This document shows positions 1 to 5,021 of a stretch of 5,695 nucleotides of DNA, piece after piece; positions within the stretch are counted from its first letter, which is position 1; each line of letters begins with the position of its first letter. The stretch comes from an uncultured Polymorphobacter sp. (lineage in GTDB: Bacteria; Pseudomonadota; Alphaproteobacteria; Sphingomonadales; Sphingomonadaceae): assembly GCA_937871645.1 (NCBI GenBank), contig CALMPZ010000123.1, forward strand, positions 1-5,695, in the 5' to 3' direction. A model generated the notes under the pieces. It was not told the origin of the DNA. It did no database searches and was given only the letters and a program-made list of their open reading frames with translations. Position numbers and translations under genes: made by a program.

Positions 1-45
1 TAAATTTAAATAGAAAATCACCGATGCGCAAGTAAATGATCATAA

Positions 46-354
46 CTAATTTTTAGTGTCTATTGTCAATACAATTGGATTTCTTAGCGCAGAAACTGGG
101 TCAACACTTCGGGAACGCGCACCCTTCCTATCCATAAACCGCTTGTTTTTTCCGTCTTGCTTTATCCAATCAAAAATCTCGTCAGCTGTTTTATCGATAG
201 GGTTTCCGATGGGGTTCTTCGCTGAGTTTAGTTCAGAATAGAAATGGAGTCCTGAACTATCAGCAAGAAGCCAAAAAGTGCGCCTATCCGATGTTTCCAG
301 ACGGATTCGCGCTCCTACATGGCGACTAAAGACTTCCTCGATTTCCAACGCCAT
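46..354 (-). CDS. Small hypothetical protein (102 aa), AT-rich, located downstream of sdhA
   Basis: I do not recognise this protein and assign no function. The frame stays open upstream to a TTG at 405 and an ATG at 375, but only the ATG at 354 has a good ribosome binding site (AGAGGGGG, 366 to 359, ending 4 nt before the ATG), so I choose 354. The product begins MALEIEEVFSRHVGARIRLE. It is mixed and charged, has no signal peptide or membrane segment, contains an aromatic stretch (TFWLLADSSGLHFYSEL) and a short amphipathic segment (DEIFDWIKQDGK), and ends in a basic tail rich in Lys and Arg. GC over 1-360 is about 43% by hand count, far below the neighbours, which suggests horizontal origin. 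It follows sdhA on the same strand after 54 nt without an obvious terminator, so it may be co-transcribed. It could also be a spurious frame; the good RBS and the stop just before AT-rich DNA argue mildly for a real gene. Confidence 0.55.
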   Translation of the reverse strand: MALEIEEVFSRHVGARIRLETSDRRTFWLLADSSGLHFYSELNSAKNPIGNPIDKTADEIFDWIKQDGKNKRFMDRKGARSRSVDPVSALRNPIVLTIDTKN

Positions 355-358
355 GCCG

Positions 359-366
359 CCCCCTCT
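359..366 (-). promoter_or_regulatory. Ribosome binding site for the small hypothetical gene
   Basis: Read on the minus strand, AGAGGGGG is followed by CGGC and then the ATG at 354. The AGAGG core ends 7 nt before the start codon. Neither the TTG at 405 nor the ATG at 375 has a comparable purine tract, so this site decides the start. The rest of the 54-nt gap to sdhA (355-408) shows no convincing promoter or terminator. Confidence 0.5.
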
Positions 367-408
367 AAATGACATTTGGACCGAACATGAGCAGTCTACA
401 TCCAACTC

Positions 409-2208
409 TCAGTAAACCCGCGCCTTCGGCTTGATATACCCAATCTCGTCGGTCAGCGTGTAGCTGTGCACCGGCCGCGTATCGAGCGTGACCTTGCCCT
501 TGTCGAACCACGCGATGGTGTGTTTCATCCAGTTTTCGTCGTCGCGGTTCGGGAAGTCCTCGTGCATGTGCGCGCCGCGGCTTTCGCGGCGGTTGTAGGC
601 GCCGTGCATCGTCAGCACCGCCTGCGGGATCATGTTGTCGAGTTCGAGCGTTTCGATCAGGTCGGTGTTGAACACCAGGCTGCGGTCGGCAATGCCGATG
701 TCGCCCATGCGTGCTGCCACCGCGTCGATCTTGGCGCAGCCTTCGGCCAGCACTTCGGCGGTGCGGAACACGCCGGCGTTGGCCTGCATCGTCTTCTGCA
801 TCGCGAGGCGCACGGCGGCGGTCGATGACGCGCCGCTCGAAAAGCGGAAGCCGTCGAGGCGGCCGAGCGCGAAATCGGCATGGTCCTTGGGCAGCGGCGC
901 GTGGGCGGCGCCGGCCTTCTGGATGGCGCCGATGCGGTGCGCGGTGGCGCGTCCGAACACCACGAGATCGATCAGCGAGTTCGAACCGAGGCGGTTGGCG
1001 CCGTGCACCGAAACGCACGCCGCTTCGCCGACCGCGAACAGCCCCGGCACGACGGCATCGGGGTCGCCGTCCTTCAACGTCACGACTTCACCGTGATAGT
1101 TCGTCGGGATGCCGCCCATGTTGTAGTGGACCGTCGGCGTGACCGGGATCGGCTCGCGCGTCACATCGACGCCGGCGAAGATCTTCGCGGTTTCCGAAAT
1201 GCCCGGCAGGCGTTCGTGGAGCACGGCGGGGTCGATGTGGTTGAGGTGGAGGTTGATGTATTCGCCGTCCGAGCCGACGCCGCGGCCTTCGCGGATTTCC
1301 ATCGCCATCGAGCGGCTGACGACGTCGCGCGACGCGAGGTCCTTGGCGCTCGGCGCATAGCGTTCCATGAAGCGTTCGCCGGTCGAGTTGGTCAGGTAAC
1401 CGCCCTCGCCGCGCGCGCCTTCGGTGATCAGCACGCCGGCGCCGTAGATGCCGGTCGGGTGGAACTGGACGAATTCCATGTCCTGCATGCCGATGCCGGC
1501 GCGCACAGCCATGCCGCCGCCGTCACCGGTGCTGGTGTGCGCCGACGTTGCCGAGAAATAGCAGCGGCCGTAGCCGCCGGTCGCCAGCACGGTGGCGTGG
1601 CTGCGGAAGCGGTGGATGCTGCCGTCTTCCATGTTGATGGCGATGACGCCCTTGCACTCTCTTCCATTGGCGCCGTCCACCATGATGAGGTCGATGGCGA
1701 AATATTCGATGTAGAAGTCGGTCGAGTACTTCAGGCTCTGCTGATACAGCGCGTGCAGCATCGCATGGCCGGTGCGGTCGGCCGCCGCGCAGGTGCGCTG
1801 TGCCGGCGGGCCGTTGCCCATGTCCTGCGTCATGCCGCCGAACGCGCGCTGGTAGATGCGGCCTTCTTCGGTGCGGCTGAACGGCACGCCGTAATGTTCG
1901 AGCTCGTACACGGCAGCCGGCGCTTCGCGGCACAGATACTCGATCGCGTCCTGGTCGCCGAGCCAGTCGGAGCCCTTGACGGTGTCGTACATGTGCCACG
2001 TCCAATGGTCGGGGCCCATGTTGCCGAGCGAAGCGGCGATGCCGCCCTGTGCCGCCACGGTGTGCGAGCGCGTCGGGAACACCTTGGTGATGCACGCGGT
2101 CTTCAGGCCGGTTTCGGCGATGCCCATGGCGGCACGCAGGCCCGAACCACCGGCGCCGACGACGACGGCGTCATAGACGTGATCGATAATCTTGTACGCT
2201 TCGGTCAT
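409..2208 (-). CDS. sdhA: Succinate dehydrogenase flavoprotein subunit SdhA (599 aa)
   Basis: SdhA is the catalytic subunit of complex II. It oxidises succinate to fumarate on covalent FAD and passes electrons to the SdhB iron-sulfur subunit on the cytoplasmic face of the inner membrane. The protein is full length for the family. Visible motifs are the dinucleotide-binding loop GAGGSG (18-23), the covalent FAD histidine in SHTVAAQGG (His49), HPTG (His250), the TEGARGEGG block (Thr262, Glu263), the catalytic arginine in SRDVV (Arg294), HYNMGG (His361) and ANRLGSNS (Arg406). By my alignment from memory these match E. coli His45, His242, Thr254, Glu255, Arg286, His354 and Arg399. The C-terminus ends KPKARVY, typical of alphaproteobacterial SdhA. 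The ATG at 2208 has an AGGGG site 8 nt upstream that lies within the end of sdhD, and the gap to sdhD is 3 nt, so translation is probably coupled. No truncation or frameshift was seen. Confidence 0.97.
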   Translation of the reverse strand: MTEAYKIIDHVYDAVVVGAGGSGLRAAMGIAETGLKTACITKVFPTRSHTVAAQGGIAASLGNMGPDHWTWHMYDTVKGSDWLGDQDAIEYLCREAPAAVYELEHYGVPFSRTEEGRIYQRAFGGMTQDMGNGPPAQRTCAAADRTGHAMLHALYQQSLKYSTDFYIEYFAIDLIMVDGANGRECKGVIAINMEDGSIHRFRSHATVLATGGYGRCYFSATSAHTSTGDGGGMAVRAGIGMQDMEFVQFHPTGIYGAGVLITEGARGEGGYLTNSTGERFMERYAPSAKDLASRDVVSRSMAMEIREGRGVGSDGEYINLHLNHIDPAVLHERLPGISETAKIFAGVDVTREPIPVTPTVHYNMGGIPTNYHGEVVTLKDGDPDAVVPGLFAVGEAACVSVHGANRLGSNSLIDLVVFGRATAHRIGAIQKAGAAHAPLPKDHADFALGRLDGFRFSSGASSTAAVRLAMQKTMQANAGVFRTAEVLAEGCAKIDAVAARMGDIGIADRSLVFNTDLIETLELDNMIPQAVLTMHGAYNRRESRGAHMHEDFPNRDDENWMKHTIAWFDKGKVTLDTRPVHSYTLTDEIGYIKPKARVY

Positions 2209-2211
2209 GTC

Positions 2212-2592
2212 TTACGCCCCTAGAGCAATCTTGAGCACGGCGAAGCTGCCGGCTGCAGCGCCCGCAAGCGCGTAGAAATTGAGTGCCAGCAGCGCCAGCA
2301 GCTTTGCGCCCTCATCATGGACATAATCCTCGATGAACACCTGGAAGCCGAGACGCAGATGCCAGAAGACGCTGACAATGAGCAGCAGCATCGGCACCGC
2401 AGCGACAGGTTGGCGCAGCCACAGCAGCACCGACGCATGGTCGAGCCCCGGCAGCCGCACCAGGCTGATGACGAACCACAGCAGCAGCGCGACGTTGGCG
2501 ACCGCCGTTACGCGCTGCATCCACCAGTGATGCACGCCCGATTTGGCGCTGCCCAGACCGCGGACGCGGCCGAGTTCGGTTCCGTTACCCAT
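2212..2592 (-). CDS. sdhD: Succinate dehydrogenase membrane anchor subunit SdhD (126 aa)
   Basis: SdhD is the second membrane anchor of complex II. With SdhC it binds heme b and forms the ubiquinone site. The protein starts with a polar segment ending GVHHWWMQRVTA (19-30), which is the usual entry to the first helix. Three hydrophobic helices follow, at roughly 28-46, 62-86 and 97-121. The segment HLRLGFQVFIEDYVHDE carries His78, Gly82, Asp89 and Tyr90. Their spacing matches E. coli SdhD His71, Gly75, Asp82 and Tyr83, the last two being near the quinone pocket. The ATG at 2592 lies 3 nt after the sdhC stop, and the sdhD stop lies 3 nt before the sdhA ATG, so this is one tightly packed operon. 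The ribosome binding site is weak, which suggests translational coupling to sdhC. Confidence 0.93.
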   Translation of the reverse strand: MGNGTELGRVRGLGSAKSGVHHWWMQRVTAVANVALLLWFVISLVRLPGLDHASVLLWLRQPVAAVPMLLLIVSVFWHLRLGFQVFIEDYVHDEGAKLLALLALNFYALAGAAAGSFAVLKIALGA

Positions 2593-2595
2593 GGC

Positions 2596-3000
2596 TCAAA
2601 GTCCCTTGGTCGAAAGAATGGCGACCCACAGCAACACCGTCAGCAGCACCGCACCGGCGAACACCGCGACCGCACTGCTGCGCGCTTCGGCGAGCCCGTA
2701 GCCGGCGCCGGTGTCCATATACAGATGCCGCAAGCCCGACAGCAGATGCTGGAAGAACACCCAGCTCAGCCCGACGCCGACGAGAATCCCGATCGGCCCG
2801 CGCGCCACCGTGTAGAAGGTCGCATAGGCATCCGGCCCGCTGGCGGCGGCCAGCAGCCACCACAGGAACAGCACGCCGCCGCCGAACGCCAGCGCTGTGC
2901 CGGTGGCGCGGTGGATGATCGACACCGCCATCGTGAAGCGCCATTTGAACACCGACAGATGCGGCGAAATCGGGCGAGCTATGGGACGGTTGGCTGCCAC
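2596..3000 (-). CDS. sdhC: Succinate dehydrogenase cytochrome b556 subunit SdhC (134 aa, GTG start)
   Basis: SdhC is the heme b-binding membrane anchor of complex II and forms the ubiquinone site with SdhD. I choose the GTG at 3000 because AGGAG (3012 to 3008) lies exactly 7 nt before it. An ATG at 3015 would put this site inside the gene, and longer starts (to 3084) add an arginine-rich stretch unlike the family. With the GTG start the protein begins MAANRPIARPISPHL, and RPISPHL is the usual SdhC N-terminus. Residue numbers then coincide closely with E. coli SdhC: Ser27 and Arg31 (SIIHRATG) at the quinone site, and His85 (E. coli heme ligand His84) followed by LRHLYMD with His92. Three transmembrane helices are seen at about 25-53, 68-92 and 110-129. 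This is the first gene of the sdhCDA operon. Confidence 0.93.
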   Translation of the reverse strand: MAANRPIARPISPHLSVFKWRFTMAVSIIHRATGTALAFGGGVLFLWWLLAAASGPDAYATFYTVARGPIGILVGVGLSWVFFQHLLSGLRHLYMDTGAGYGLAEARSSAVAVFAGAVLLTVLLWVAILSTKGL

Positions 3001-3007
3001 GTGGCGG

Positions 3008-3012
3008 CTCCT
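3008..3012 (-). promoter_or_regulatory. Ribosome binding site that sets the GTG start of sdhC
   Basis: On the minus strand, AGGAG is followed by CCGCCAC and then GTG at 3000. The spacing of 7 nt is ideal, whereas the ATG at 3015 is preceded only by a weak AGTTAGA. This is the basis for the non-ATG start of sdhC. Confidence 0.7.
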
Positions 3013-3028
3013 CATTCTAACTGGACGT

Positions 3029-3053
3029 GTTGCGCAGGCGGGACTCGTTGCGC
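3029..3053. repeat. Direct repeat GTTGCGC x2 in the sdhC leader
   Basis: GTTGCGC occurs at 3029-3035 and again at 3047-3053, 18 bp apart. Both copies lie between the candidate sdh -10 box and the sdhC ribosome binding site. The spacing is close to two helical turns, so a dimeric regulator is conceivable. A 7-bp repeat in GC-rich DNA could also be chance. Confidence 0.35.
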
Positions 3054-3056
3054 GAC

Positions 3057-3084
3057 GTTTTAGGCATTCGGCGCGTGTGTGCAA
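3057..3084 (-). promoter_or_regulatory. Candidate sigma-70-type promoter for sdhCDA
   Basis: On the minus strand, TTGCAC (3084-3079) is followed after 16 nt by TAAAAC (3062-3057). The -10 matches TATAAT at 4 of 6 positions and the -35 matches TTGACA at only 3 of 6. It would give a leader of about 50 nt before the sdhC GTG. It lies in the 110-nt gap between the DUF1330 gene and sdhC, where an operon promoter is expected. Transcription from upstream through the DUF1330 gene cannot be excluded. Confidence 0.35.
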
Positions 3085-3110
3085 CCGTTCATCGTCGCAT
3101 GGCAGCTAGT

Positions 3111-3548
3111 TCAACCCGCGCACTGCAACAAAACCGTGCGCTCGAGCCCGGCATAGCGGTGCACCAGCGCCTTGCGATATTCAGCGTCGGCCATCATGCC
3201 GAGGAAGTGGCCGCGGCTCGGGTAGCGCACCAGCAGCACCTTGTCCCAATCGGCGTCAGTGCTGCCGGCCAGCCCGATGACGATGTTGTTGACTGGCCCG
3301 TCATAGAGGATTTCGGCCTGTGTCAGCGGCTTGAGCGCCTCCGAAAACGCCGTCTGGTAGCGCGCATAAGCCGCAGCCCCGCTGCACGGCGGTTCGCCCG
3401 CCTCGGGCGGATATTGCGCGACGTCGCGGAACTTGAGCAGGTTGAGCATCACCACCGGGCCTTCGGGGCCATGGTCACGCAGCGCGCGCACCTGATCAGC
3501 GGTCGGGTCGATGCTGCGGTCGCCGCGCGCGCCGTCGAACTTGGTCAT
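3111..3548 (-). CDS. DUF1330 family protein (145 aa)
   Basis: The product looks like a DUF1330 protein, a family of small cytoplasmic proteins with a ferredoxin-like alpha/beta fold (dimeric alpha-beta barrel group) and no settled biochemical role. Features seen are the N-terminal strand VVMLNLLKFRD (32-42), the SGAAAYARYQ helix (56-65), the strand around ILYDGP (80-85), and the C-terminal WDKVLLVRYPSR block (101-112) leading to FLGMM, AEYRKALVHR and AGLERT. No signal peptide or membrane segment is visible. The ATG at 3548 has an AGAGGA site 8 nt upstream, which fixes the start. The frame is open far upstream, but that part is only the complement of the P450 genes. The gene points away from the CYP153 gene and shares a 99-nt divergent region with it; it lies 110 nt upstream of sdhC on the same strand. 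The family call is firm, the function unknown. Confidence 0.88.
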   Translation of the reverse strand: MTKFDGARGDRSIDPTADQVRALRDHGPEGPVVMLNLLKFRDVAQYPPEAGEPPCSGAAAYARYQTAFSEALKPLTQAEILYDGPVNNIVIGLAGSTDADWDKVLLVRYPSRGHFLGMMADAEYRKALVHRYAGLERTVLLQCAG

Positions 3549-3574
3549 CTGATTGTTCCTCTTCGAATCTGGGC

Positions 3575-3602
3575 TTTGCAAATGCCGTGCATTGCGTATC
3601 AT
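3575..3602 (+). promoter_or_regulatory. Candidate promoter of the first CYP153 gene
   Basis: TTTGCA (3575-3580), or TTGCAA one base later, is followed after 15-16 nt by TATCAT (3597-3602). The -35 matches at 4 of 6 positions and the -10 at 4 of 6. A transcript would start near 3609, about 39 nt before the ATG at 3648. It lies in the 99-nt divergent intergenic region, the only place a promoter for this gene can be without running through the DUF1330 gene. The -10 abuts the ATGCCGCAT dyad, which would suit repressor control. Confidence 0.35.
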
Positions 3603-3611
3603 GCCGCATGC
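3582..3611. repeat. Repeated ATGCCG / GCAT motifs upstream of the first CYP153 gene
   Basis: ATGCCGTGCAT (3582-3592) and ATGCCGCATGC (3601-3611) share ATGCCG 19 bp apart, and both contain GCAT. The second copy includes the dyad ATGC-C-GCAT. The pair brackets the candidate -10 box, which is a common position for an operator. The function is inferred from position only. Confidence 0.35.
3601..3609. promoter_or_regulatory. Operator-like dyad ATGCCGCAT upstream of CYP153 gene 1
   Basis: ATGC and GCAT form an inverted repeat around one central base, 38 nt before the ATG at 3648. The same dyad, reading ATGCGGCAT, stands 41 nt before the ATG of the second CYP153 gene (4972-4980). The shared position suggests a common regulator, but the site is short and could be coincidence. 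Confidence 0.3.
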
Positions 3612-3614
3612 CAA

Positions 3615-3626
3615 GGGGAAAACCCC
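3615..3626 (+). other. Small inverted repeat GGGG-AAAA-CCCC in the 5' leader
   Basis: A 4-bp GC stem with an AAAA loop lies between the candidate promoter and the ribosome binding site GGGAGA (3635-3640) of the first CYP153 gene. It would form a small leader hairpin that leaves the ribosome binding site free. No known riboswitch was recognised. Confidence 0.3.
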
Positions 3627-3647
3627 GGCACTTTGGGAGATCCGCAC

Positions 3648-4892
3648 ATGGCCACGCAGCTCAAACCGCACGACAATAGCGTCGATACACCGCTCGATGT
3701 GCTCGATGTCAGCGACCCGACGCTTTACAGTCAGGACCGCTGGCGGCCGGTGTTTGCGCGGCTGCTCGCCGAGGCGCCGGTGCATTATTGTGCCGACAGC
3801 CCGTTTGGCCCCTATTGGTCGATCAGCCGCCACGCCGACATCCAGGCCGTCGAAGCGCACCCCGACGTCTATTCGTCGAGCTATGAACACGGCGGCATCA
3901 CCATTCCCGACCTGGTCGGTGAATTCGCGTTGCCGCAGTTCATCGCCATGGACCGCCCGCGCCACGGCGAGCAGCGCCGCACCGTCAGCCCGGCGTTCGG
4001 CCCGAGCGAAATCGCCCGCATGGGCGTGTCGATCCGCCAACGCACCAGCGAGCTGCTCGACACGCTGCCGGTCGGCGAAGAATTCGACTGGGTCGACAAG
4101 GTGTCGATCGAACTGACGACGCAGATGCTCGCCATCCTGTTCGACTTCCCGTGGGAAGACCGCCGGCTGCTGACGATGTGGAGCGACTGGGGCGGCGATA
4201 TCGAAGCGGCGATCAACCCGGCGACCAAGGACATCCGCCAGCAGCACCTGATCGACATGACCAACTATTTCGACCGGCTGTTTGCCGAGCGCAAGGCACT
4301 GCCACCGTCGGGCGACCTGATCTCGATGATGGCGCATTCGGACGCGATGGGCGACATGCCGTTCCAGGAACGCACCGGCAACATCATCCTGCTGGTGGTC
4401 GGCGGCAATGATACGACGCGCAATTCGATGTCGGGCGCGATCGAGGCGTTCAACCTCTATCCCGACCAATGGGCGAAGCTGGCGGCCGACCCGTCGCTGA
4501 TCCCCAACGCCGCGTCCGAAGTCATCCGCTGGCAGACGCCGCTCGCGCACATGCGCCGCACCGCGACGCAGGACACCGAGTTCGAAGGCCACAAGATCGC
4601 CAAGGGCGACAAGATCATCATGTGGTACATCGCCGCCAACCGCGACGAGACCGTCTTCCCCGATGCCGAGAAGTTCGACGTCAGCCGCGCCAATGCCCGC
4701 CGCCACATGTCGTTCGGCTTCGGCGTCCACCGCTGCGTCGGCGCCCGGCTCGCCGAACTGCAACTGCAAATCCTGTTCGAGGAAATGATCAAGCGCGGCA
4801 TGACGGTGCGCATGACCGGCACCCCCGAACGCGTCGCGCAGTGTTTCGTGCACGGCTTCAAGTCGATGCCGGTGGTTATCGAGCGGCGCTGA
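3648..4892 (+). CDS. CYP153-family cytochrome P450 (414 aa), probable terminal alkane/fatty-chain hydroxylase
   Basis: This is a soluble class I bacterial P450 of the CYP153 family, whose members hydroxylate the terminal carbon of alkanes and related compounds using electrons from a ferredoxin and its reductase. The sequence closely resembles CYP153A6 in its key blocks: SPFGPYWSI, GGIT, FIAMD (98-102), HGEQRR in the C-helix, EFDWVD, ELTTQMLAILFDFPW, and the I-helix GGNDTT (252-257), with Asp255-Thr256 as the acid-alcohol pair. The K-helix ExxR is Glu291-Arg294, followed by WQTPLAHMRRTA, and the heme loop FGFGVHRC has Phe356 and the axial ligand Cys363. The length fits the family. The ATG at 3648 has GGGAGA 7 nt upstream; the frame extends 207 codons further upstream but only through the complement of the DUF1330 gene. 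The subfamily and true substrate cannot be told from the sequence alone. The redox partners are not in the window. Confidence 0.93.
   Translation: MATQLKPHDNSVDTPLDVLDVSDPTLYSQDRWRPVFARLLAEAPVHYCADSPFGPYWSISRHADIQAVEAHPDVYSSSYEHGGITIPDLVGEFALPQFIAMDRPRHGEQRRTVSPAFGPSEIARMGVSIRQRTSELLDTLPVGEEFDWVDKVSIELTTQMLAILFDFPWEDRRLLTMWSDWGGDIEAAINPATKDIRQQHLIDMTNYFDRLFAERKALPPSGDLISMMAHSDAMGDMPFQERTGNIILLVVGGNDTTRNSMSGAIEAFNLYPDQWAKLAADPSLIPNAASEVIRWQTPLAHMRRTATQDTEFEGHKIAKGDKIIMWYIAANRDETVFPDAEKFDVSRANARRHMSFGFGVHRCVGARLAELQLQILFEEMIKRGMTVRMTGTPERVAQCFVHGFKSMPVVIERR
4266..4348 (+). repeat. Highly conserved segment duplicated at 5613-5695
   Basis: The 83 nt from 4266 to 4348 match 5613-5695 at 79 positions. 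The four differences are all synonymous, and the last 29 nt (4320-4348 and 5667-5695) are identical up to the window edge. Another identical run of 25 nt is 4048-4072 and 5395-5419. These come from the tandem P450 duplication. The offset is about 1347 bp. Confidence 0.9.
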
Positions 4893-4909
4893 CGAATAGA
4901 GCCTCCGGC

Positions 4910-4942
4910 GGGCAGGCGTGACGCCTGCACCCGATTGTTTGT
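4910..4942 (+). terminator. Hairpin with weak T-rich tail after the first CYP153 gene
   Basis: GCAGGCG (4912-4918) pairs with CGCCTGC (4922-4928) across a TGA loop. Two more G-C pairs can form below a bulged A at 4929. The tail ATTGTTTGT (4934-4942) is T-rich but interrupted. The stem starts about 18 nt after the stop codon at 4892, as expected for an intrinsic terminator, though the tail is weak. It may instead stabilise the 3' end or only partly terminate before the second P450 gene. Confidence 0.4.
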
Positions 4943-4950
4943 AACCGCTT

Positions 4951-4968
4951 CCCCAGCGCAAGCTGGGG
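4951..4968. repeat. Perfect palindromic hairpin CCCCAGC-GCAA-GCTGGGG
   Basis: A 7-bp perfect stem (4951-4957 with 4962-4968) is closed by a GCAA tetraloop of the GNRA class. It resembles the short CCCAGC/GCTGGG palindromes that I recall as scattered between genes in sphingomonad genomes; that recall was not checked here. It lies 53 nt before the second CYP153 start and has no T-tract, so it is not a typical terminator. Possible roles are a dispersed repeat or an mRNA-stabilising or processing structure. Confidence 0.55.
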
Positions 4969-4971
4969 CCC

Positions 4972-4980
4972 ATGCGGCAT
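4972..4980. promoter_or_regulatory. Operator-like dyad ATGCGGCAT upstream of CYP153 gene 2
   Basis: This is the reverse complement of the dyad at 3601-3609 and stands 41 nt before the ATG at 5022, against 38 nt for gene 1. It is directly next to the GCAA hairpin, so it could instead be part of a dispersed repeat unit. I see no convincing -10/-35 pair in 4981-5021. Confidence 0.28.
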
Positions 4981-5021
4981 CGAAATGAAACCGGCAATCC
5001 GTGCCAACCGGAGCTTGACCT

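Noticed and set aside
56..241. Plus-strand 61-codon frame in the AT-rich region
   Set aside because: No ribosome binding site or recognisable protein; it is antisense to the better-supported minus-strand gene.
376..405. TTGGA...TCCAA inverted repeat just after sdhA as a possible terminator
   Set aside because: A 5-bp stem with a 20-nt loop and no T-tract is too weak to support a terminator.
365..1018. Minus-strand open frame overlapping the 3' part of sdhA (217 codons)
   Set aside because: It is an arginine-rich shifted-frame shadow of sdhA, which reads intact to its normal C-terminus.
880..2223. Long plus-strand open frame (447 codons) across sdhA
   Set aside because: It is antisense to sdhA, whose catalytic motifs are all intact. 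Its Ala/Arg/Val/His-rich translation shows no family pattern and is typical of a reverse-frame shadow in GC-rich DNA.
2317..3063. Plus-strand open frame opposite sdhD and sdhC (248 codons)
   Set aside because: Its Gln/His/Arg-rich translation has no recognisable pattern, and the opposite strand has clear SdhC and SdhD residues.
3609..3614. TTGGCA on the minus strand as a -35 box for the DUF1330 gene
   Set aside because: It matches TTGACA at 5 of 6 positions, but nothing resembling a -10 box is found 16-18 nt downstream.
3027..3647. 207-codon N-terminal extension of the first P450
   Set aside because: The extension is the complement of the DUF1330 gene. The ATG at 3648 has a good ribosome binding site and gives the normal family length.
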